Source: JBAYHN01 sp041666125
Lineage (GTDB): Bacteria; Patescibacteriota; Gracilibacteria; UBA1369; UM-FILTER-53-11
Direction of reading: 5' to 3'
NCBI GenBank assembly: GCA_041666125.1
Contig: JBAYHN010000008.1
Coordinates: 1 to 29,693, forward strand
DNA: 29,693 nt
Positions 15,059-22,616 of this stretch are shown piece after piece (the stretch's first letter is position 1; every line of letters starts with the position of its first letter). Below the pieces are notes generated by a model. The model had not been told where the DNA came from, ran no database searches, and was given only the letters and a program-made list of their open reading frames with translations. Made by a program: the position numbers and the translations under genes.

Positions 15059-16156
15059 ATGAAAAAAATCGTTATATTAGGATCTACAGGGTCAATTGGA
15101 ACTCAAACGCTCGAGATAATTAAGCAATATCCGCGTGAATTTAAAGTAATTGGGCTTTCTGCGCACAATAATGAAAATTTATTGGCGAAACAGATTGCAG
15201 AATTTAAGCCGAAATATGCAGTAAGTACCAAAAGAGGTATGAATTTTGACAAGGAAGTTGAATTTTTAGCGTCTCTTGATGAGGCGGATTTAATTGTAAA
15301 TGCGGTTTCGGGATTTGCGGGGCTTATGCCGGCTTATGCCGCTTGCAGAGCCGGGAAATCGCTGGTGCTTGCAAATAAGGAGTCCATTGTTTGCGCGGGA
15401 GAATTGATAATGAAAACCGCAAAAAAATATGGCGCAAAGATTTTGCCGGTGGATTCGGAGATGTCTGCAATTTGGCAAAGCTTGGAAAGTTCACAGAATC
15501 CGGCAGCGGTAAAAAAATCTATAGAAAAAGTAATTTTGACTGCGTCTGGTGGGCCATTTTGGGGAGAGCCGCGAAAAGTTTTAGAGCAAATTACGCCTAA
15601 AAAGGCACTCAATCATCCAACTTGGAAAATGGGAAAGAAAGTTACGATAGATAGCGCCACGCTGATTAATAAAGGTTTTGAAATTATAGAGGCGCGCTGG
15701 TTATTTGATATTCCTGCGGAAAAAATAGACGTGACGGTGCACAGGCAAAGCATCGTTCACAGTTTTGTGCAGTTTAAAGATGGAAATGTGAGCGCAATTT
15801 TGAGCAATCCGAGCATGAAGTATCCAATTTCTTATGCGCTTTTTTATCCACAGAGACATGAGAATTCATTGCCACGCGTGGATTTTTCTAGCCTAAATAT
15901 GACTTTTGAAAAACCGAATTATTCTCTTCTGCAAGGGCCAAAAATAGCGCGCGAGGTACTGGAGGAAGGCGGGATTATGCCGGCGGCGTTTTGTATTTTG
16001 GATGAAATCGCAGTTAATAAGTTTTTATTGGACGAAATTTCGTTTTTAGGGATTTTTGATTTTATAAAACGTGAGCTTGGAAAAATTAAAAATGAAAAGC
16101 TAACACTTCCTGGAGTTCTCGAATTATCCCATAGAATAAACAAAAATCTGATATAA
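15059..16156 (+). CDS. dxr: 1-deoxy-D-xylulose 5-phosphate reductoisomerase
   Basis: 365 aa. It converts DXP to MEP with NADPH, the committed MEP step. The NADPH site is GSTGSIGTQTL (8-18). ANKESIVCAG and PVDSEMSAI carry the metal-binding aspartate and glutamate; the histidine usual after SE is M here. The flexible loop and substrate site follow as ASGGPFWGEP, DSATLINKGFEIIEARWLF and HRQSIVHSFVQF. Length is a little under the usual 380-400 because the C-terminal helices are short. The start follows the ispG stop by 2 nt. Confidence 0.96.
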   Translation: MKKIVILGSTGSIGTQTLEIIKQYPREFKVIGLSAHNNENLLAKQIAEFKPKYAVSTKRGMNFDKEVEFLASLDEADLIVNAVSGFAGLMPAYAACRAGKSLVLANKESIVCAGELIMKTAKKYGAKILPVDSEMSAIWQSLESSQNPAAVKKSIEKVILTASGGPFWGEPRKVLEQITPKKALNHPTWKMGKKVTIDSATLINKGFEIIEARWLFDIPAEKIDVTVHRQSIVHSFVQFKDGNVSAILSNPSMKYPISYALFYPQRHENSLPRVDFSSLNMTFEKPNYSLLQGPKIAREVLEEGGIMPAAFCILDEIAVNKFLLDEISFLGIFDFIKRELGKIKNEKLTLPGVLELSHRINKNLI

Positions 16157-16157
16157 T
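16149..16157 (+). promoter_or_regulatory. Extended -10 TGaTATAAT inside the end of dxr, before ispDF
   Basis: The same TGATATAAT as in front of rny. It overlaps the dxr stop codon and ends 8 nt before the ispDF ATG at 16166. It suggests an internal promoter giving ispDF-ispE a separate, near-leaderless mRNA. Confidence 0.5.
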
Positions 16158-16165
16158 GCATTGCC

Positions 16166-17350
16166 ATGAATATTGGAATTTTATTAGCGGCGGGAGAAAG
16201 TAAAAGATTTTGCTGCAAATCTTCGGACTGTTCGTGCGACCACGAAGATAAGCTGTTTTGCGACTTAAACGGGAAGCCGGTTATTTATTATAGCCTGAAA
16301 TTTTTAGAAGAATCTAAGTTGATTGATAGGATTTTTATCGTTACCAATAAGGAAAACGAGCAGTTGGTAAAAGAATTAATTGCGCACGAAAAATTCAGAA
16401 AAATACATAAGATTTTGCGCGGAGGAAGTACCAGATACGAGTCCGTTTGCAATGCTACTAAAGAAATTTCCAAAATTAAAGGCACGAAATTTTTAATTAT
16501 TCACAATGCGGCAAATCCACTAGCCACTCAAAAGGAACTCGCGGCATGTTTTAAGAAACTCACAAAAAATGTTGCCGGAGTTGCTGTTGGTAGAAAAATT
16601 CAGGCAACCATTAAGCAAATAAAAGGCAATTTTGTTGAAAAAAACATCCCGCGCGAAAGTTTATTTGAAACTGAGACTCCACAGGTAGTCAAATCGAGTG
16701 ATTTTCTCGCAGCACAGGCAGAATTTCCATATCGAAAATTCACTTTCACCGATGATTTGGCCGTTTTGGAATCTGCAAATTATCGCACTGCCGTTTGTGC
16801 CGCATCGACATTCAATAAAAAAATCACAACGGAGGAAGACTTGGAAGCAATGAGGGCAATTACTGAAGGCTCTCCGGTTTCAGTTGGCATTGGCGAAGAT
16901 AGTCACAAGTTTAGTAATTCAGGCTGCTTAATATTGGGCGGTATTAAAATAAAAAACTTACCGAAACTAGAGGCGCAGTCGGATGGCGACGTAATTATTC
17001 ACGCCCTCTGTAATGCGCTTTCTTCTGCGGTTTCCGGCGGGTCGCTGGGAACTTTTGCCACGAAGATGTGTAAAAGCGGCATAAAAAACAGCGCAAAATA
17101 TTTGGAGAAGATTATGGAAGAAATTTATAAGAGAAAATTGAGCGTTGGGCACTGCGCAATTAGCATTGAGGCGCAAAGACCCACCATAGATCCGCTTAGT
17201 GGCGAAATAAAACAAAGTCTCGCAAAATTATTGCAAATAAATGAAGGCAATATTGGCATTACTGCAACTTCCGGTGAAGGGTTGACTCCTTTTGGTCTAG
17301 GTGAAGCCATAAAATGTCATGCGGTCGTTTTGTTAAAAAGACAGTTATGA
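16166..17350 (+). CDS. ispDF: Fused IspD-IspF: MEP cytidylyltransferase and MEcPP synthase
   Basis: 394 aa catalysing two non-consecutive MEP steps. IspD occupies 1 to about 235: LLAAGESKRF, GGSTRYESV, HNAANP in place of DAARP, ETPQ and FTDD. Between R14 and K29 of its nucleotide loop lies an insertion rich in cysteine (C16, C17, C22, C24, H26; C32 follows). IspF occupies about 238-394: zinc ligands D245, H247 and H279 are present, but the usual HSDGD reads QSDGD at 271, the following aspartate of HAxxDA is N283, and the GDIGxxFPDTD segment is replaced by GGSLGTF plus a different helix. ITATSGEGLTPFGLGEAI closes the active site. The intervening step is done by IspE, next in the operon and overlapping as ATGA. 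Confidence 0.92.
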   Translation: MNIGILLAAGESKRFCCKSSDCSCDHEDKLFCDLNGKPVIYYSLKFLEESKLIDRIFIVTNKENEQLVKELIAHEKFRKIHKILRGGSTRYESVCNATKEISKIKGTKFLIIHNAANPLATQKELAACFKKLTKNVAGVAVGRKIQATIKQIKGNFVEKNIPRESLFETETPQVVKSSDFLAAQAEFPYRKFTFTDDLAVLESANYRTAVCAASTFNKKITTEEDLEAMRAITEGSPVSVGIGEDSHKFSNSGCLILGGIKIKNLPKLEAQSDGDVIIHALCNALSSAVSGGSLGTFATKMCKSGIKNSAKYLEKIMEEIYKRKLSVGHCAISIEAQRPTIDPLSGEIKQSLAKLLQINEGNIGITATSGEGLTPFGLGEAIKCHAVVLLKRQL

Positions 17351-18174
17351 CGCAGACAGAATCGAAAATTTCCGTAAAGTCCTATCCAAAAATAAATCTA
17401 GCTCTGGATATTTTAAAAAAGACAGATTCCGGCTACCACGAAATCCAAACAATTTTTAATTTGCTCCCCTTCCCTGCCGATGAAATTTCTATTGAATTAA
17501 ATAATGACGTGGAAATTGAGATTTCTTGTGATAATCCAAAAGTGCCCTTGGATAACACAAATACGGCGCTCAAGGCCGCGAAATTTTTGCAGGAAAATGC
17601 AGGAATAAAACGCGGCGCAAAAATTAATATTCAAAAAAACATTCCATTAATGAGTGGACTTGGCGGCGGTTCCAGTAATGCGGCGGAAGTTTTAAAAGCA
17701 CTCGCACAAATGTGGGAAATAAAATGTTGCGCTGACGGTACCCATAAAAATCCACAATGCGTTTTGCGTATAATTGCAGATCAAATAGGCATGGACTGTT
17801 CTTTTTTCTTTTATGGCGGCACTGCACTTGGTGAACATTTTGGGGAAAAAATAACTCCGTTCCCTACTCTGCCAAGCGAAATAAAATTTGAAATTATAGA
17901 AACCGGTATAGAAGTTTCTTCGCGCTTGGCATATCAACAATTGGATGTGTCAAAATGTGGCAAGAACAAGGCAAAAACAGAGCGTTTGATTAAGGCCGTG
18001 AATACACAAAATTCACAAGAAATACTAAATAATATTCATAACGATTTTGAAGAATTTATTTTCTTCGCGCATCCAAAATTGCGCGAAATAAAAGAGAGAG
18101 AATTACTAAAAAATCCACAAAGCAAAATAATCCTTTGTGGTTCCGGAGGAGCATTGTGCAGGCTTTATTCATAA
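17347..18174 (+). CDS. ispE: 4-diphosphocytidyl-2-C-methyl-D-erythritol kinase
   Basis: 275 aa GHMP kinase that phosphorylates CDP-ME between the two IspDF reactions. The substrate lysine is in YPKINLAL (12-19), the ATP loop is MSGLGGGSSNAA (102-113) and the catalytic aspartate is in QIGMDCSFFFYGG. The C-terminal GSGGALC replaces the usual GSGxTxF and the chain stops soon after. I chose ATG 17347, which overlaps the ispDF stop; the upstream GTG or ATG alternatives read inside ispDF. The last 10 bp overlap the end of recR on the other strand. Confidence 0.94.
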   Translation: MTQTESKISVKSYPKINLALDILKKTDSGYHEIQTIFNLLPFPADEISIELNNDVEIEISCDNPKVPLDNTNTALKAAKFLQENAGIKRGAKINIQKNIPLMSGLGGGSSNAAEVLKALAQMWEIKCCADGTHKNPQCVLRIIADQIGMDCSFFFYGGTALGEHFGEKITPFPTLPSEIKFEIIETGIEVSSRLAYQQLDVSKCGKNKAKTERLIKAVNTQNSQEILNNIHNDFEEFIFFAHPKLREIKERELLKNPQSKIILCGSGGALCRLYS

Positions 18175-18791
18175 TCCTGCCTTCCCTTCATAGCTCTCGC
18201 CAAGGTCACATCATCCGCATATTCCAAATCTGCGCCAACCGGGATTCCAGTTGCGATCCTGGTCACCTTAACACCAAGCGGTTTTAATAATTTTTGAATA
18301 TAAAAAGCCGTCGTTTCTCCCTCGCTGCTTGGATTTGTGGCAAGTATAACCTCTACCTGCGAACCATTCTCCTGCAATCTTTTTAAACGCAAAACCAGTT
18401 CTTTAATCTTTAGCTCATCTGGCCCAACGGAATCCAAAGGAGAAATCCTGCCATGCAGAATATGATAAACGCCAAAATATCCGCCACTATGTTCAATAGC
18501 CTGCGCATCAAAAATATTTTCCACAACGCAAATTACATTTTTATCTCTGCGATGATTTGAACATATTGGACACAGTGATTTATCCTCCAGCTCTCCCGCA
18601 TCCGTGATATTAAAACATTCATGGCACAGCGCGATTTCGTTCTTCAAATTCAGCATAGACTCGCCAATATCTTTCGCCAACGAGCGATGAGAGCGCAACA
18701 AAAAATAAGCAAACCTTTGCGCGGTTTTTTGCCCAACGCCCGGCAATTTGGCCAATGAATCAATAAGTTTTTGAAGAGACTTTGGCAGCAT
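18165..18791 (-). CDS. recR: Recombination protein RecR
   Basis: 208 aa. It forms a ring on DNA and acts with RecO (and RecF) to load RecA at gaps. The N-terminal helix-hairpin-helix LAKLPGVGQKTAQRFAYFLL is followed by a C4 zinc finger (CHEC ... CPIC), then the Toprim domain with VVENIFDAQAIE and ATNPSSEGETTAFYI, and a C-terminal TRIATGIPVGADLEYADDVTLARA. All parts are complete. It is last in pdxT-folE-recR, not in the common dnaX-ybaB-recR arrangement. Confidence 0.97.
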   Translation of the reverse strand: MLPKSLQKLIDSLAKLPGVGQKTAQRFAYFLLRSHRSLAKDIGESMLNLKNEIALCHECFNITDAGELEDKSLCPICSNHRRDKNVICVVENIFDAQAIEHSGGYFGVYHILHGRISPLDSVGPDELKIKELVLRLKRLQENGSQVEVILATNPSSEGETTAFYIQKLLKPLGVKVTRIATGIPVGADLEYADDVTLARAMKGRQDYE

Positions 18792-18807
18792 ATTTTGCGA
18801 AAATTTA

Positions 18808-19368
18808 TTATTTACCGATAAGTTTCAAAAATTCGGAACGAGTATTTAATTCTTTTTTAAATAATCCCGTCATAGCAGAGGTTACAACCTGGCTCCCCTG
18901 CTTTTCCACTCCACGAGCCATCATGCAGAGATGTTTTGCCTCGAGCACCACCCCAACTCCGCGCGGATTAATGAGGTCTTTGAGCGCATTTGCAATTTCC
19001 ATAGTCAGCCTTTCCTGATTTTGCAGGCGTCTGGAGAAAATTTCCACAAGCCGTGCAAGCTTGGAAAGTCCTAAAATTTTGCCATTTGGAATATATCCAA
19101 TATGAGCTTTTCCAAAGAAAGGCAAAAAGTGATGTTCGCATGTGCTGTAAAATTCAATATCTTTCACTACAATCATTTCATCATAACCTTCATCTTCAAA
19201 AGTAGTGATTATTTCTTTTGGATTTTTAGAGTAACCGCTAAATAATTTTTCAAAAGAGCGCGCAACGCGCGAAGGTGTTTTCTTTAAGCCATCGCGGGAG
19301 ACATCTTCGCCCAGATTTTTCAATATCACTTTTACCGCTTTTTCAATTTGTTCATTTTTTTGAGGCAT
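18808..19368 (-). CDS. folE: GTP cyclohydrolase I
   Basis: 186 aa. It converts GTP to 7,8-dihydroneopterin triphosphate, the first step of folate, biopterin or queuosine-type pathways. Zinc ligands C77 and H80 (in STCEHHFLPF) and C148 (in KHLCMMARG) are present, with the GTP site TPSRVARSFE and GLSKLARLVEIFSRRLQ. The length is complete. The ATG lies 17 bp inside the end of pdxT, pointing to coupled translation. No other folate or queuosine gene is in the window, so the end product is open. Confidence 0.96.
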   Translation of the reverse strand: MPQKNEQIEKAVKVILKNLGEDVSRDGLKKTPSRVARSFEKLFSGYSKNPKEIITTFEDEGYDEMIVVKDIEFYSTCEHHFLPFFGKAHIGYIPNGKILGLSKLARLVEIFSRRLQNQERLTMEIANALKDLINPRGVGVVLEAKHLCMMARGVEKQGSQVVTSAMTGLFKKELNTRSEFLKLIGK

Positions 19369-19963
19369 AAAACTCTGTCATTTTAATAAAATATTCATGA
19401 ACACGAGAATCGGTGGTCAGTTCCGGGTGAAAAGTTGTAACCAGCAGATTGTTCTGCTGAATCATTATTGGCTTGCCGCCATATTCTGCCAGCGTTTTTG
19501 CTTTTAGAGAAGCCTTATTTATTTGCGGAGCGCGAATAAATATTGCAGGAAAAGGCTTTTCTCCAAGTATTTTAATTTTTAGCCCGGTCTTAAAACTATC
19601 CACCTGCCTGCCATATGCATTTCTGGAAATGGAAATATCCATAAGCTCCAAGTTTTGAGGTTTTTGATTTAAAACTTCTTTTGCCATCAAAATCGCCCCG
19701 GCGCATGTACCCCAAATAGTTAGCGGGCGTAAGCCATTTTTTAGCTCTGCTCGTTTTTTAATCTCTTCATCAAGTCCATATCTCTTTAAAAGTTTTCCAA
19801 TCACAGTCGACTCGCCACCAGGCATAATTAAACCGTCAACTTTATCCAAATCATCTTTATTTTTAACAGCAACGGGAACGAGTCCGATTTTTTTTAGCAT
19901 CTCCAAATGCTCTTCCACGGACCCCTGAATATCCAAAACTCCAATTGTAATTTTTGAAATCAT
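19352..19963 (-). CDS. pdxT: PLP synthase glutaminase subunit PdxT
   Basis: 203 aa class-I glutamine amidotransferase that feeds ammonia to PdxS in DXP-independent vitamin B6 synthesis. It shows the N-terminal GVLDIQGSVEEHLEML, MPGGEST, the nucleophile cysteine in WGTCAGAI and the catalytic histidine-glutamate pair in TTFHPELT. The partner pdxS is on the same strand but 2.6 kb away, beyond the metal transporter operon. First gene of pdxT-folE-recR. Confidence 0.96.
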   Translation of the reverse strand: MISKITIGVLDIQGSVEEHLEMLKKIGLVPVAVKNKDDLDKVDGLIMPGGESTVIGKLLKRYGLDEEIKKRAELKNGLRPLTIWGTCAGAILMAKEVLNQKPQNLELMDISISRNAYGRQVDSFKTGLKIKILGEKPFPAIFIRAPQINKASLKAKTLAEYGGKPIMIQQNNLLVTTFHPELTTDSRVHEYFIKMTEFYASKK

Positions 19964-19976
19964 TGCGACGCCATTA

Positions 19977-19985
19977 ATTCTATCA
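19977..19985 (-). promoter_or_regulatory. Extended -10 TGaTAGAAT for pdxT
   Basis: On the minus strand TGA precedes TAGAAT, which ends 13 nt before the ATG at 19963, giving a leader of about 6 nt. No strong -35 is seen. Confidence 0.45.
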
Positions 19986-20049
19986 CGATAAAGTTATTGA
20001 CAGAAGCGAAAAGTGGGCGTTGAATATGGGCGGATTCTCTAACTTAAGA

Positions 20050-20078
20050 TTGTCAATATACAGTAGTGCAACTATACT
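20050..20078 (+). promoter_or_regulatory. Sigma-70 type promoter (TTGTCA, 17 nt, TATACT) of the metal operon
   Basis: TTGTCA at 20050-20055 and TATACT at 20073-20078 with ideal 17-nt spacing. The start of transcription would be near 20085, leaving a leader of about 23 nt, one of the longest in the window. An imperfect palindrome, CAGTAGT ... ACTATACTG, overlaps the -10 and could be an operator. Confidence 0.6.
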
Positions 20079-20107
20079 GCTCTTAACGAACTTCAGCGGT
20101 AAATTCT

Positions 20108-21328
20108 ATGTTATTTTTCAGCAACATTCGTGATGCATCCGTGAGGGACAGTGTCGAAGAAATTGTCGGTACGGTTTTTGACGTTCTAATAAAAGTTGAT
20201 GCGGAAAGAGAATTCCCACTAATTATTGGCGTGCTAGTAAAAGATAAACGTTCCTACAAGTTTTTTGTGCCGGTTGAAAATATAGAAAACTGGGGTGTTG
20301 GAGAAATTGAATTAACTCGAAAATTGTATGAAGCAAAAGCCAGTGCGCCGCTTGGTGAAAGCATAGTTTCACTTAGAGATAATGTTATAGATAAGCAAAT
20401 TGTAGACCTGTCTGGAATGAGAATTGTTCGCGTAAATGATTTGCAATTTGGACGAGTGCAGCAATCGATGTGTCTTGTTGCAATTGATATAAGTACGCGC
20501 GGAATTTTGCGCAGAATCGGACTTCGCAGTCCTTTTTTGAGCCGCATTTTTAAACCGCACTTTTTGGAATGGAAAAATGTAAAAATCATGGACAATAGGC
20601 TTTATTTGTCCGCCGGTGCAAAGGAAATTGTTAAACTTCATCCTGCGGATATTGCGAATTTAATTGAGAAAATGAATGTTTATCATGGCAGCACGCTTTT
20701 GCAATCTCTTGAGCCAGCCGTGGCGGCCCGAGTTCTTGAAGAAATTCAGCCAGACATTAAAAAACTTTTGGTAAAAAGCCTTGGTACTGAGCGTACGGCA
20801 GCGCTTATGTCTAAAATGTCGGTGGATGAACTTGTGGATTTAATACAGCTTTTGCCTGGAAAAGCTTCTCGCGAAATCATAAGCAGATTGCCGCTGGACA
20901 GCAAGATTCAAAAGGTTAAAAGAATTATGGAATATGATGAAGATACGGCCGGTGGCCTTATGACAACGGAATATATTACCGCGCAGAAAGAGATGACGGT
21001 GGAGCAAGTTATTGCCGAGATTAAGCGGGTTTCTCATCTTCATCATTCGGTGCAGTTTGTTTATATTACGGATCCGGATGGAAAGTTTTTGGGAGTAGTG
21101 TCGCTTCGCAATTTGATTGTTGCCATTAAAACACAGACCATAAAGGACATAATGAGAAAGCCAAATAAAAAGCTTCCGACTTTGCATGTGGATCAAACAT
21201 TTGAGTCCGTCACGAGATTAATGACGAAATATAATTTATTGTCCGTGGCGGTTCTGGATAAAGAAAAAAAATTAATAGGAGTTATTACTGTTGACGATAT
21301 AATGAGGCGCCTTGTACCGACTGCATAA
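20108..21328 (+). CDS. Soluble PRC-barrel / MgtE-N / CBS-pair protein
   Basis: 406 aa without any membrane segment. A PRC-barrel-like region covers about 85-165 (QIVDLSGMRIVRVND). An MgtE N-terminal helical domain covers about 175-275 (HPADIANLIEKM, LLPGKASREIISRLP). A CBS pair covers about 280-402 (EDTAGGLMTTEYI, then LISVITVDDI-like GVITVDDIMRRL). In MgtE channels these two cytosolic domains bind Mg2+ and gate the pore; the pore domain is missing here. The next gene, 4 nt on, encodes an Nramp-type transporter. I infer a separate metal sensor that gates or regulates it. It could also bind adenine nucleotides through CBS. Confidence 0.85.
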   Translation: MLFFSNIRDASVRDSVEEIVGTVFDVLIKVDAEREFPLIIGVLVKDKRSYKFFVPVENIENWGVGEIELTRKLYEAKASAPLGESIVSLRDNVIDKQIVDLSGMRIVRVNDLQFGRVQQSMCLVAIDISTRGILRRIGLRSPFLSRIFKPHFLEWKNVKIMDNRLYLSAGAKEIVKLHPADIANLIEKMNVYHGSTLLQSLEPAVAARVLEEIQPDIKKLLVKSLGTERTAALMSKMSVDELVDLIQLLPGKASREIISRLPLDSKIQKVKRIMEYDEDTAGGLMTTEYITAQKEMTVEQVIAEIKRVSHLHHSVQFVYITDPDGKFLGVVSLRNLIVAIKTQTIKDIMRKPNKKLPTLHVDQTFESVTRLMTKYNLLSVAVLDKEKKLIGVITVDDIMRRLVPTA

Positions 21329-21332
21329 CTTT

Positions 21333-22616
21333 ATGACAAACAAAGTAGCCACAAACGGAGCAACCGGGACTCACACGACAAAAAGTCGCTTATGGCACAA
21401 AGTTTTGTTTTTCTTGAGTGTAATTGGCCCAGGAATAATCGCGGCAAATGCAGATAATGACGCCGGTGGAATAAGCACTTATTCTGTAGTTGGCGCCCAC
21501 TTTGGCCTTAAAATGCTATGGGTGCTTTTGCTCGTTACTATTTCTTTGGCAATTACGCAGGAAATGGGAGTGCGCATAGGACTTGTTACTCGCCAGGGGC
21601 TTGGCGGAGTAATTCGTGAACATTTTGGCGTTAAATGGACAACTTTTGCCATGGTCACTATGCTCATCGCAAATCTTGGCACAGTTACCGCAGAATTCGC
21701 CGGAGTGGCTTCCGCATTCGATGTTTTTGGCGTTACAAAATATTTATCGGTGCCACTTGCGGCGCTGGTGGTGTGGTTTGTTTTATATAAAGGTTCATTT
21801 AAAACAACGCAAAAAATATTTTTGGTTTTCTCGGCTTTCTATATCGTTTATATAATCAATGGTTTTATTATTAAGCCGGATTTTGGAGAGGCTATAGTGA
21901 GCCTCGTGAAGCCGACAATTGAATGGACGACGCCGTTTTTACTTACCATGATAGCTTTGATTGGTACAACTATTACGCCATGGGGGCAGTTTTTTATTCA
22001 GTCGTATGTAGTGGATAAAGGGCTGGAAATAAAGCATTACAAGGCGGAGAAGCTCGAAGTTTTTGCCGGTGCATTAATTACGGACATAGTTAGTTTTTTT
22101 ATAATTATAAGTACGGCCGCGACGCTTTATAAATATGGGATAAAAATTACAGACGCCAAAGATGCGGCTATGGCATTGCGTCCGCTTGCCGGAGATTTTG
22201 CGCAGATGTTATTCTCTTTTGGGCTTTTTTGCGCCTCGATGCTTGGCGCTTTTATTTTGCCGGTAGCGACAGCGTATGCCTTGTGTGAGGCTTTTGGCTG
22301 GGAATATGGGTTCGACACCAATTGGGAGAACGGAAAAGCTTTTTATAGCACGATTCTTGTTTCTATTATTGTTCCGGCGATTTTAGTACTTATACCCGGT
22401 GTCCCGCTCGTTAAAATTATGATTTTTTCTCAGGACATTAATGGTATTTTGCTGCCGATTATTTTGATTTTCGTGATGTTGATTGTAAATAATAAAAAGA
22501 TAATGGGAGAACACACAAATAAACCCATCGGCAATGTTATTGCCTGGCTAACTATTGCTGGAATCATTGGAGCCACGGTCGTTTTGGTGATTTCCTCGGT
22601 TCTTGGCTTTAATTAA
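21333..22616 (+). CDS. Nramp (SLC11) family divalent metal transporter, variant metal site
   Basis: 427 aa, about eleven membrane helices. The Nramp fold is clear from GPGIIAANADNDAGGISTYS (residues 32-51) and the helix-6 region around 203-230. The first unwound helix, DPGN in Mn/Fe transporters, reads DAGG (43-46). The MPH of helix 6 reads TPW (215-217), so the methionine that favours transition metals is missing. From memory, this pair of changes marks the Nramp-related magnesium transporters. With the MgtE-type sensor next door, Mg2+ uptake is the likely role; Mn2+ is the alternative. I chose ATG 21333, 4 nt after the previous stop; an in-frame TTG at 21312 lies inside that gene. Confidence 0.88.
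   Translation: MTNKVATNGATGTHTTKSRLWHKVLFFLSVIGPGIIAANADNDAGGISTYSVVGAHFGLKMLWVLLLVTISLAITQEMGVRIGLVTRQGLGGVIREHFGVKWTTFAMVTMLIANLGTVTAEFAGVASAFDVFGVTKYLSVPLAALVVWFVLYKGSFKTTQKIFLVFSAFYIVYIINGFIIKPDFGEAIVSLVKPTIEWTTPFLLTMIALIGTTITPWGQFFIQSYVVDKGLEIKHYKAEKLEVFAGALITDIVSFFIIISTAATLYKYGIKITDAKDAAMALRPLAGDFAQMLFSFGLFCASMLGAFILPVATAYALCEAFGWEYGFDTNWENGKAFYSTILVSIIVPAILVLIPGVPLVKIMIFSQDINGILLPIILIFVMLIVNNKKIMGEHTNKPIGNVIAWLTIAGIIGATVVLVISSVLGFN

Noticed and set aside
19964..20107. Magnesium (M-box or ykkC-like) riboswitch before the metal operon
   Set aside because: The transcribed leader is only about 23 nt and no aptamer-like structure is visible.
20840..21196. Long open frames opposite the MgtE-N/CBS gene and similar antisense frames opposite carB, RNase Y and the flavoprotein
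   Set aside because: They are mirror frames of strongly conserved genes, with no start signal or protein-like composition.
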